From DSAR01 sp034437315 (lineage in GTDB: Bacteria; Chloroflexota; Anaerolineae; B4-G1): a stretch of 5,889 bases of DNA. Positions 1 through 4,938 of this stretch are shown here, piece by piece. Positions within the stretch are counted from its first letter, which is position 1. Every line of letters starts with the position of its first letter. The notes under the pieces were generated by a model, which searched no databases, had not been told where the DNA came from, and saw nothing but the letters and a program-made list of their open reading frames with translations. The stretch is from assembly GCA_034437315.1 (NCBI GenBank), contig DAOTUC010000301.1, forward strand, positions 1 through 5,889, given 5' to 3'. The translations under genes and the position numbers were made by a program.

Positions 1-95
1 GACCCTAAAGGTTTTGCTCAAGGCCGCGCAAACAACGTTTTTGCCTTAAACAATGACCTTTTTCCATCAAAACCAGCGCAAAAACCTTTAGGGTC
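1..95. repeat. 95-bp element bounded by 15-bp perfect inverted repeat
   Basis: GACCCTAAAGGTTTT at 1-15 is the exact reverse complement of AAAACCTTTAGGGTC at 81-95. Allowing a one-base bulge, the match extends two more bases (GC). The interior holds a smaller possible hairpin (GCAAA 28-32 with TTTGC 40-44, or AAGGC 20-24 with GCCTT 43-47) and related AC-rich and T-rich words. It could be a small non-autonomous transposable element or an intergenic palindromic repeat. The left end coincides with the window edge, so a target duplication cannot be tested, and the true element may extend further. The right end abuts the stop codon of the minus-strand ORF at 95-187. Confidence 0.6.
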
Positions 96-187
96 TATGA
101 TGGGCCATGCGAAATCCTGAAGACCCAGAGTGCATTGATTGCCCGGTGTATCATTTCGTCTTCCTGGAGAAAGGTGTGATTTTTCAT
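95..187 (-). pseudogene. Truncated antitoxin-like small ORF upstream of the toxin-antitoxin repeat junction
   Basis: This minus-strand ORF of 30 residues starts MKNHTFLQEDEMIHRAINAL. Its ATG overlaps the TGA of the upstream PIN fragment in a classic 4-bp ATGA overlap, which marks translational coupling. The opening, with an acidic E-D-E then I-x-R-A and A-L, resembles small partner proteins of PIN toxins as I recall them. Such proteins normally run on well beyond this point. Here the reading changes character after residue 21 and stops at a TAG whose last base is the final base of the inverted repeat at 81-95. I infer that the gene was cut short by insertion or deletion at that repeat. The assignment as an antitoxin rests on the neighbour and a short similarity only. 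Confidence 0.4.
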
Positions 188-420
188 AAGTTTTCCTTAT
201 CGCAAAACGCTATTGGCGTGCCAAACCAGACACTGGGATGAATCCGACGACACTGACGAATCAAGCGGTCATCACCTGTGATGAAATTCGCTTCAGCCTT
301 TTCGGCAAAGGCCAAATGTGCGGCGTCAGCAGGACCAAGCCCCTGTTGGATATGTATTGATTATATCACGTCTGAATTGGTGAGCAAGACCTCGCGCTGC
401 GACCAACAAGGATTGGGAAT
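184..420 (-). pseudogene. Degenerate PIN-domain toxin (VapC-like), C-terminal part
   Basis: Minus-strand reading of 360-184 gives 58 residues ending in TGA, with no start codon. It contains GLGPADAAHLAFAE and FITGDDRL, followed by a segment ending AFCDKENL. These match the third and fourth acidic motifs of PIN-domain ribonucleases (the Asp of ADAAH and the Asp of the T-x-D block), which cleave RNA in toxin-antitoxin modules. Upstream, an in-frame TAA sits at 361-363. In another frame, 361-418 still reads like helical toxin sequence (LLVAARGLAHQF), so I infer a frameshift around 345-365. The 139-bp element then interrupts at 420/421. The N-terminal half with the first catalytic Asp is missing, so the gene should be inactive. 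The frame of the extension beyond 360 is uncertain. Confidence 0.65.
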
Positions 421-458
421 GGGTGTGTTTCATTTCATTTGAGGCCAGGCCCGTAGTA

Positions 459-472
459 GGCGATTCATCGCC
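459..472. repeat. Internal hairpin of the MITE
   Basis: GGCGA at 459-463 and TCGCC at 468-472 form a 5-bp stem with a TTCA loop inside the 139-bp element. No run of T follows it, so it is more likely structural than a terminator. Confidence 0.5.
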
Positions 473-503
473 GTAAAAGCGCGCTGAAGCCGCCACCTAG
501 CGC

Positions 504-518
504 CGCTGCCTAGCAGCG
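504..518. repeat. Internal hairpin of the MITE
   Basis: CGCTGC at 504-509 and GCAGCG at 513-518 form a 6-bp stem with a CTA loop, within a GC-rich stretch. GTAGT (453-457) and ACTAC (524-528) may close a larger outer stem, so the element could fold as one branched structure in RNA or single-stranded DNA. Confidence 0.5.
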
Positions 519-609
519 CGCGCACTACAAACAAAGCTCAAAGTATTTGAAACACACCCATTGGGAATAATAAATTGTCAGTCATTAGTGATAGCTCTGG
601 GGCTTGCGC

Positions 610-1449
610 TTGAAATCTTATAAAATTTCCCCGGAAAAGCGGGCGCAGATGCTGGCGCTCCTGGCGATGGCCTGGGACGGGCAGTGGTTCCTCAAGGTGT
701 GCGACGCCCATGGTTGGGAAGAGGCGACGCGGTTGAATGCCCAGGTGCGGGCTTCTTTCGGGCGTATTGAAATGCGGCGTATGTTACGGGCGCTGGGGAA
801 ACGGCAAGCTGACGACCTGGGCGATGCAGCACGCATCCTCTACACGTACTTCCAGGAGGTGTTGGCCGCCGGTTTCGACGCGGATTTCGTGATGGCGGAC
901 AGCAGGCTTGAAGTTACCGTCACGCGCTGCGCGGCCTTGTGGGGGGCAAAACGGGCAGGATTGGAACGGCGCGACCAGGCGTGTATCGCCTGTCGTGGTT
1001 TATGGCGTGCTTATTTCGAGGTATTGTTGCCCGATCGTCCGATACAAATTGAGATGAGAGAGCAAATGGGTTGCGGGGCGGGACGATGTCATTTCGTTGT
1101 CATATCGTCATTCAAAAAGGGAGAGTTTACGATGAGCAAAGATAAAGAGCAAGGTACGATATTCAGCGCTGAGGGTGTTCGCAAACTGTTGGAAAAGCAC
1201 GGTGGAGAGAGTTTGAACGATGACGAGCGGGCGCTCCTGTTGGCGTTGGTCGAGACCGACGCCGCGACCGGTCGCTCACTCAGTGAGAAGGAGAAAGTCG
1301 CGCTGGAGAAGCTGAAATCGCAGGTGGAGGATTATAACGCCAGCGACCTGGCCCAGGCCATCGTGCATATGGTGACGTCGGAACCGAAAGAGAATCGCAA
1401 GATGGATTGGCCGGACGTGCGGCGCGGGCGGCGCGAGGATGGTGAGTAG
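610..1449 (+). CDS. DUF6125-like Cys-rich protein fused in frame to a small C-terminal helical protein
   Basis: The 279-residue reading frame has two parts. Residues 1 to about 166 contain MAWDGQWF near 20-27, an N-A-Q-V-R-A-S-F-G-R-I-E-M helix, then cysteines at about 107, 125, 128, 155 and 160 (TRCAALWGAKRAGL, CIAC, GCGAGRC). I recognise this pattern as the DUF6125 family of unknown function, whose clustered Cys suggest metal or ligand binding. A DUF6125 protein would normally end just after the last Cys strand (CHFVV). Here translation runs on through about 9 linker residues into a second, acidic, helical segment beginning at Met175, which has its own ribosome site. The start is uncertain: TTG at 610 has GGGG seven bases upstream, while TTG at 604 or ATG at 649 are alternatives. 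It sits about 40 bp after the MITE, so its original promoter or 5' end may have been altered. It is first in a cluster with Uma2. Confidence 0.65.
   Translation: MKSYKISPEKRAQMLALLAMAWDGQWFLKVCDAHGWEEATRLNAQVRASFGRIEMRRMLRALGKRQADDLGDAARILYTYFQEVLAAGFDADFVMADSRLEVTVTRCAALWGAKRAGLERRDQACIACRGLWRAYFEVLLPDRPIQIEMREQMGCGAGRCHFVVISSFKKGEFTMSKDKEQGTIFSAEGVRKLLEKHGGESLNDDERALLLALVETDAATGRSLSEKEKVALEKLKSQVEDYNASDLAQAIVHMVTSEPKENRKMDWPDVRRGRREDGE
1117..1125 (+). promoter_or_regulatory. Internal Shine-Dalgarno within the fused frame
   Basis: AAGGGAGAG precedes ATG at 1132 by about 7-8 bases, although both lie inside an open frame coming from upstream. A good ribosome site at exactly the domain junction indicates that the downstream part is, or recently was, a separate gene. 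Confidence 0.6.
1132..1449 (+). CDS. Small acidic helical protein of unknown function (internal start)
   Basis: Starting at the ATG with the AAGGGAGAG site, this gives a 105-residue soluble protein without signal peptide or membrane segment. It is rich in Glu, Lys and Leu and appears almost wholly helical (VRKLLEKHGG, DDERALLLALVETDA, KEKVALEKLKSQVEDYNA, DLAQAIVHMVTSEP), with a basic Arg-rich end. I do not recognise a family. It overlaps in frame with the DUF6125-like reading frame, so it may be made both alone and as the C-terminal part of a fusion. Its TAG stop at 1447-1449 overlaps the AGGAGG of the Uma2 gene, which implies coupled translation. A plausible history is loss of the upstream stop by one base change: TCG or TCA codons at about 1105-1110 are one step from TAG, TAA or TGA. 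Confidence 0.6.
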   Translation: MSKDKEQGTIFSAEGVRKLLEKHGGESLNDDERALLLALVETDAATGRSLSEKEKVALEKLKSQVEDYNASDLAQAIVHMVTSEPKENRKMDWPDVRRGRREDGE

Positions 1450-1453
1450 GAGG
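1448..1453 (+). promoter_or_regulatory. Shine-Dalgarno that fixes the Uma2 start at 1460
   Basis: AGGAGG lies six bases before ATG 1460 and overlaps the TAG stop (1447-1449) of the preceding gene. The in-frame ATG at 1439 lies upstream of this site and has no comparable ribosome site, so 1460 is preferred. Confidence 0.75.
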
Positions 1454-1459
1454 GAGATT

Positions 1460-2206
1460 ATGTTGAAAACGCCAATCAAACAGCGTGAGCAAGAGCGCTT
1501 GCCTTTGCCGTCCCCTTACCGAATCGCCGCGCGCCCCTCGAACGAGATCGAATACCCTGAATCGGATGGTGAACCTATGGCTGAGACCGATACCCATCGC
1601 GACTTGATGACCGATGCGCTCCTACACCCTCTGAAAGAACGATACCGGGATGATCCCAACGTCTACGTCTCCGGCAATCTTTTCCTCTATTACGAGGAGG
1701 GCGATCCGAGCGCCGTGGTCGCGCCCGACGTTTTCGTTGTCTTTGGTGTACCCGGTCACCGGCGGCGTATCTACAAGCTGTGGGAGGAGGGCCGCGCGCC
1801 GGACGTAGTCTTCGAGCTGACGTCGGAACACACCTACCGCGCGGATCTGAGCGACAAGCGGCTGATATACGAGTCCCTGGGCGTGCGCGAGTACTTCATG
1901 TTCGATCCGCTCAAGGATTACCTGCGCCCGTCGTTGCAGGGTTTTCGCCTGAACGAGGCGCGTTATTTCGTCTCTGTCTTGCCGCAGCCGTGGGATGCGG
2001 GGGAATGGCAGATCGAAAGCCAGGTCTTAGGTCTGACATTGCGCAGCGATGGCTCTCTGCTGCGCCTCTACGATCCAGAACTGGGGCGTTGCCTGCTCAC
2101 CCGATTTGAGGAGACGGAAGCGCGACGCCGGGCCGAAGCGCGCGCGGAGGCCGCCGAGGCGGAGTTAGCCAGGCTGCGAGCGCAACTGGAACAGCAGGAA
2201 AACTAA
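1460..2206 (+). CDS. Uma2 family endonuclease-like protein (PD-(D/E)XK fold) with coiled-coil tail
   Basis: The 248-residue protein matches the Uma2 family (DUF820), restriction-endonuclease-like proteins very abundant in Cyanobacteria and Chloroflexota and of unclear cellular role. Residues 29-45 (NEIEYPESDGEPMAETD) are the typical lead-in. The active-site pattern is visible as Asp90 in VVAPDVFVV, Glu119 in DVVFELTS and Lys133 in SDKRLIY, followed by GVREYFMFDP at 141-150. The usual EVxSPST is ELTSEHT here, so the catalytic acid is kept. Residues 211-248 are an Arg/Glu/Ala-rich coiled coil common in this subgroup, possibly for oligomerisation. The start at 1460 is set by AGGAGG; starting at 1439 would give 255 residues. 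It is last in the plus-strand cluster, translationally coupled to the preceding small gene, and followed by a strong terminator. Confidence in family is high, in nuclease activity moderate. Confidence 0.9.
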   Translation: MLKTPIKQREQERLPLPSPYRIAARPSNEIEYPESDGEPMAETDTHRDLMTDALLHPLKERYRDDPNVYVSGNLFLYYEEGDPSAVVAPDVFVVFGVPGHRRRIYKLWEEGRAPDVVFELTSEHTYRADLSDKRLIYESLGVREYFMFDPLKDYLRPSLQGFRLNEARYFVSVLPQPWDAGEWQIESQVLGLTLRSDGSLLRLYDPELGRCLLTRFEETEARRRAEARAEAAEAELARLRAQLEQQEN

Positions 2207-2265
2207 TAAAAAGCGATTTCTTTCTGAATCCCCAAGTAGATAGATGAGCAGCGACCAGTAAAATG

Positions 2266-2293
2266 AAGCCGCCCCGATTTGGGGCGGCTTTTT
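2266..2293 (+). terminator. Intrinsic terminator after Uma2, between convergent genes
   Basis: AAGCCGCCCC (2266-2275) pairs perfectly with GGGGCGGCTT (2281-2290) around a GATTT loop, and the stem runs into TTTTT (2289-2293). The perfect 10-bp GC-rich stem plus U-tract is a textbook Rho-independent terminator for the plus-strand cluster, 60 bp past the Uma2 stop. On the minus strand the same hairpin is followed by a weaker CATTTTA, so it may also stop the convergent VIT/VWA transcript, whose stop codon is about 35 bp away. Confidence 0.9.
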
Positions 2294-2327
2294 GCGTCTG
2301 GCGGGGGAAACGGCGCTGGGGCGTGAT

Positions 2328-4715
2328 TTACGTCCGCCGGCGCATCCACAGCGCCGCAACCAGCGCCGCAACCAGCGCCATCCCGCCGGCGCACGGACCG
2401 CTTGCCGCTGGCGGAGATGCGCCGCCTCCGGCAGGCGTCGCTTCGCTTACGCGCGTCTCTTCCCCCGCGCCAGGCGTTGGCTCTGGCGCGACCGTGGGGT
2501 CGGCTGGCGGAAGCGGCGCCGGGTCGACCTCCCCTGTGACTACCTCGTAGGCCTCATCCTGCGCCACGAAGATCACCCGCTCGCCCAGGGCGAAGTATGC
2601 ACCCCAGCCGGGCCGTAGCGCCAACCAATCGAAATAATTGGCCGAACCAAACTCGATCTTGACCGTCGTCATACGCGAGGGGTCGAAGGCGGTATCGATC
2701 CAGACGCCGTCCTGTCGTTTGAAGGTCTTGTGGCCCACGTGTCGCACCGGGGCGGCGCCGGCGGAACCCTCGTTTGCGGTTCCGGCGGTGGGCAGCGGCG
2801 CGGCCGCCTCCGCCTCACGCATCTTGGATTGATCGTCGGCCGCTTCGGCCGCCGGCGCGCCGTACGCGGCCGGCGGCGGGGTGGCCATCAAGCGCTCCAC
2901 CGCTTCCTCCCGTCCTCGCGCCGTCAGGATGTCATCCTCCTCAATGAGGAACGATGTGTAGGGCGTGATGATCCCGTAACGGACGCTCAAATCGACGATG
3001 GCGTCCACCCACTCCTGCCGTTCGCCGTGGAGCCGGATCTGGGTCAGCAAATGGCCGATCTTGCGCGTGGCCCACAGGCGGGGGATGAAGTCATCGCCGC
3101 CTGAGGTCTGGAAAACGCCCTCGTGGATGAATTCCTGCCGCTCACCATTGACGTGGCCAGACAGCGTGATCCTCGCCGGGCCGCCATCTCGATAGCGGCC
3201 CGTCACGATCAGTTGAGCGCCGGCGAAGAGGTCGGGCAGGGGATGGGGATAGGTCTCTTCGACCATCACGCCGTCGAAGTCGAGCGCGACGTCGGATAGC
3301 ACCGGCGTCTTGATCCTGGCATAGAAGGCGGAGATTTCCTCGTCGATTCGCTCGTGGGGGCGGACGTAGCTCACGCTGCCCCGGTGTCGTTCGGCCAGGG
3401 TATCCAGCAGGAGGGTGTTGACGTCGTCGCCCACGCCGAAGGGGAAGAGCCGCACGTTGTCCGCCGCCGCGCCCGCCACGTTGTCCAGGATCTGGTCGAT
3501 CTCGGTCACTCCCTCGGTGGGCAGGCCGTCGGTGAGGAAGATGAGCAACGTCGGGCGTTCCGCATCGGCCTGGGCCAGCGCTTCCAGCAGCGCCCGGTTG
3601 ATGTCGGTGCCGCCGATGGCCTCCAGTCGCGCCACCCAGGCGATGGCCTCGCGGGCCTCGGAGACGGGGCGCAAGCCGCGCCCGTACTGTCGCAGGCCGG
3701 TCGAGAAGGCGATCACGTTGAAGCGGTCTTCCGTGTTCAGATGCTCCAGCACGTAGGCCAGCGCCTCCCTCGCCTGTTTGATCTTTTCTCCCTCCATTGA
3801 GCCGGAGGTGTCGAGCACCAGGATCACGTCTCGGGGGATCACCCGCGCCTCATCCACCTCGACGCTGGGGGCGGCAAGCAGCAGGAAGAAGCCGTCCGCG
3901 TCCGCCGACTCGCGATAGGTCAACAGGTTGACGCGGACGTCGTCCGCGACGTCGTCGGCCTGGCCGACGGTGTAGATCAGCTCGAAATCCTGCTCCGGCA
4001 GGAGGTCGCGGGCCTCGTACCCGACACGGGCGCGATAATCCCCATCCCGTTCGACGTAGATGCGGCCCTGGTGGGTGGGCGAATAGAGCGCGTGTATGGG
4101 ATCGGGAGAGCGCACGTCGACGTGAACGCTGACCTCCTCCAGCGGGCGGGCGGAGAATTTCTCGGTGTCCAGCGGGTAGACGTAACGCACCAGGCCGTTA
4201 TCGAGCGGCAGCACCTGGCTATAGGTCAGCTCGATCTTACGTGAACCGCCCGGGGGGATGGGGAAGATGCGGGCCTGAACAGCGTCCCGCCCGACGTATT
4301 CCAACAGGGCCGGGTCGCGGCGGTTGCGGACGACCTCCTCGTAAATGGCGCGGGCCTCGTCGGCCGCCAGGATTTTGCCCTCGACCGGCGTACCATCGAC
4401 CCACATCGTGAACTTGGAGATCGCGGCTCCCTCCGGCAGCGGGAAGACGTAGACGCCCTCCGCTTCCCACTCATGTTCGTTGACGAATTCCTGTTCGACC
4501 CGCGTCACGGCGACCTGATTCTCGATGGTCACGGTGACGCGATGGTAGCGAATGGTGAGCCAGGTCTCGCGCAACGGCGGCGGGTCGGGCCAGGGGGGTG
4601 GATCGGGGATGATGATGCCGTCGGCCCGGGCGGGCTGGACGGCGAGCAGAAGCGACGTGGTGATGAGAATGGGCGTGAGAATGGCAATGGTCAATAGGTG
4701 TTTTATCCGGTGCAT
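2328..4715 (-). CDS. Exported VIT and VWA domain-containing protein
   Basis: This 795-residue protein belongs to the inter-alpha-trypsin-inhibitor-heavy-chain-like VIT/VWA family. A signal peptide covers 1-31 (basic start, hydrophobic core, ARA/D cleavage). A Pro-rich spacer (37-48) leads into the VIT domain at about 50-180 (VYVFPLPEGAAI, FPIPPGGSRKIELTY). The von Willebrand A domain (about 295-465) has an intact metal-ion-dependent adhesion site: DTSGS at 302-306, Thr370 in GGTD and Asp396 in LTDG. Adhesive, divalent-metal-dependent protein binding outside the membrane is therefore plausible. A post-VWA beta region ends in the family motif VRYGIITPYTSFLIEEDD (578-595). An Ala-rich linker and a conserved C-terminal unit (about 660-728) follow. 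The tail is a Pro/Thr/Gly spacer, then PCAGG, a hydrophobic helix and RRR, a likely anchor. GAGGAGGT five bases before the ATG supports the start. It converges on Uma2 and diverges from the AIM24 gene. Confidence 0.93.
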   Translation of the reverse strand: MHRIKHLLTIAILTPILITTSLLLAVQPARADGIIIPDPPPWPDPPPLRETWLTIRYHRVTVTIENQVAVTRVEQEFVNEHEWEAEGVYVFPLPEGAAISKFTMWVDGTPVEGKILAADEARAIYEEVVRNRRDPALLEYVGRDAVQARIFPIPPGGSRKIELTYSQVLPLDNGLVRYVYPLDTEKFSARPLEEVSVHVDVRSPDPIHALYSPTHQGRIYVERDGDYRARVGYEARDLLPEQDFELIYTVGQADDVADDVRVNLLTYRESADADGFFLLLAAPSVEVDEARVIPRDVILVLDTSGSMEGEKIKQAREALAYVLEHLNTEDRFNVIAFSTGLRQYGRGLRPVSEAREAIAWVARLEAIGGTDINRALLEALAQADAERPTLLIFLTDGLPTEGVTEIDQILDNVAGAAADNVRLFPFGVGDDVNTLLLDTLAERHRGSVSYVRPHERIDEEISAFYARIKTPVLSDVALDFDGVMVEETYPHPLPDLFAGAQLIVTGRYRDGGPARITLSGHVNGERQEFIHEGVFQTSGGDDFIPRLWATRKIGHLLTQIRLHGERQEWVDAIVDLSVRYGIITPYTSFLIEEDDILTARGREEAVERLMATPPPAAYGAPAAEAADDQSKMREAEAAAPLPTAGTANEGSAGAAPVRHVGHKTFKRQDGVWIDTAFDPSRMTTVKIEFGSANYFDWLALRPGWGAYFALGERVIFVAQDEAYEVVTGEVDPAPLPPADPTVAPEPTPGAGEETRVSEATPAGGGASPPAASGPCAGGMALVAALVAALWMRRRT
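2351..2379. repeat. 12-bp tandem repeat in the VIT/VWA anchor helix
   Basis: GCGCCGCAACCA occurs at 2351-2362 and 2363-2374, with a further partial copy (GCGCC) to 2379. On the minus strand it encodes repeated ALVA units of the C-terminal hydrophobic segment. Because the unit is a multiple of three, copy changes would lengthen or shorten the membrane helix by four residues without a frameshift. Confidence 0.7.
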
Positions 4716-4720
4716 TTTCT

Positions 4721-4728
4721 ACCTCCTC
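4721..4728 (-). promoter_or_regulatory. Shine-Dalgarno of the VIT/VWA gene
   Basis: Minus-strand GAGGAGGT lies five bases before the ATG at 4715, a near-ideal ribosome site that fixes this start. Confidence 0.8.
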
Positions 4729-4748
4729 GTAAACTGATCCAATCGTAT

Positions 4749-4780
4749 CTATAAGACGCCTGGGGAGGCGGAAAAGTTCC
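4749..4780 (-). promoter_or_regulatory. Candidate ECF-sigma promoter for the VIT/VWA gene
   Basis: On the minus strand GGAACTT (4780-4774) is followed after 15 bases by CGTC (4758-4755) and then TTATAG. GGAAC with a 15-16 base spacer and a CGTC-type -10 is the hallmark of extracytoplasmic-function sigma promoters, which commonly drive envelope-stress genes. Transcription would start roughly 30 bases before the ATG, just upstream of the GAGGAGGT site. An alternative reading uses TATAGAT (4753-4747) as a housekeeping -10 with a poor -35. Confidence 0.45.
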
Positions 4781-4837
4781 TCGGTTGTCGGGAAGGGGTG
4801 GAGGGATCATTGAGCCAATAGTCGCCGTTAATCCAGG

Positions 4838-4865
4838 TTGACCTGAACCGCTTCTAAAGTATAAT
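4838..4865 (+). promoter_or_regulatory. Sigma70-type promoter P1 of the AIM24-family gene
   Basis: TTGACC (4838-4843) and a perfect TATAAT (4860-4865) are separated by 16 bases, on the correct strand 74 bases before the ATG at 4939. An imperfect dyad, GGTTGA-CC-TGAACC (4836-4849), overlaps the -35 and might be an operator. Confidence 0.7.
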
Positions 4866-4892
4866 TGACGATTGGACCGTTCGAGGTATAAC
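4865..4892 (+). promoter_or_regulatory. Second, interlocked sigma70-like promoter P2
   Basis: TTGACG (4865-4870) shares its first T with the TATAAT of P1 and is followed, again after 16 bases, by TATAAC (4887-4892). Both spacers contain ACCG, so P1 and P2 look like an imperfect duplication with a 27-bp period. P2 would give a leader of about 40 nt before the ATG. Confidence 0.45.
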
Positions 4893-4926
4893 GGAGACGC
4901 TACAGGGAAATCGCTTGTAAAAATAC

Positions 4927-4932
4927 AGGAGG
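4927..4932 (+). promoter_or_regulatory. Shine-Dalgarno of the AIM24-family gene
   Basis: AGGAGG lies six bases before the ATG at 4939 and confirms that start. Confidence 0.8.
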
Positions 4933-4938
4933 CTTGTC

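Larger units (their letters stand above)
412..568. mobile_element. MITE-like element (421-559) with 9-bp target-site duplication
   Basis: GGGTGTGTTTCA at 421-432 is the exact reverse complement of TGAAACACACCC at 548-559, and weaker terminal matching continues for about 11 more bases (TTTGAG shared). The 9-bp direct repeat ATTGGGAAT flanks the element at 412-420 and 560-568, as expected of a target-site duplication. The 139-bp interior has no ORF. It holds two hairpins: GGCGA/TCGCC (459-472, TTCA loop) and CGCTGC/GCAGCG (504-518, CTA loop). This fits a non-autonomous miniature inverted-repeat element mobilised in trans by a DDE transposase. Several IS families make 9-bp duplications, and I cannot name the parent. 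It lies inside the decayed PIN gene and about 50 bp upstream of the plus-strand cluster. Confidence 0.8.

Noticed and set aside
421..559. GC-rich hairpin array considered as a structured RNA or CRISPR-like unit
   Set aside because: There are no regularly spaced direct repeats, and the terminal inverted repeats with target duplication explain it better as a mobile element.
547..575. TTGAAA (547-552) in the MITE end with ATAAAT (570-575) as an outward promoter for the plus-strand cluster
   Set aside because: The 17-base spacing is right, but the -10 matches the consensus at too few positions to support a call.
1280..1597. 105-codon minus-strand frame across the 1132-1449 and Uma2 genes
   Set aside because: It spans two well-supported plus-strand genes, and no start signal or family pattern was seen.
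3354..3800. 148-codon plus-strand open frame within the VIT/VWA gene
   Set aside because: It is antisense to the conserved VWA domain, rich in His/Gln/Arg as expected of a shadow frame in GC-rich DNA, and lacks a ribosome site.
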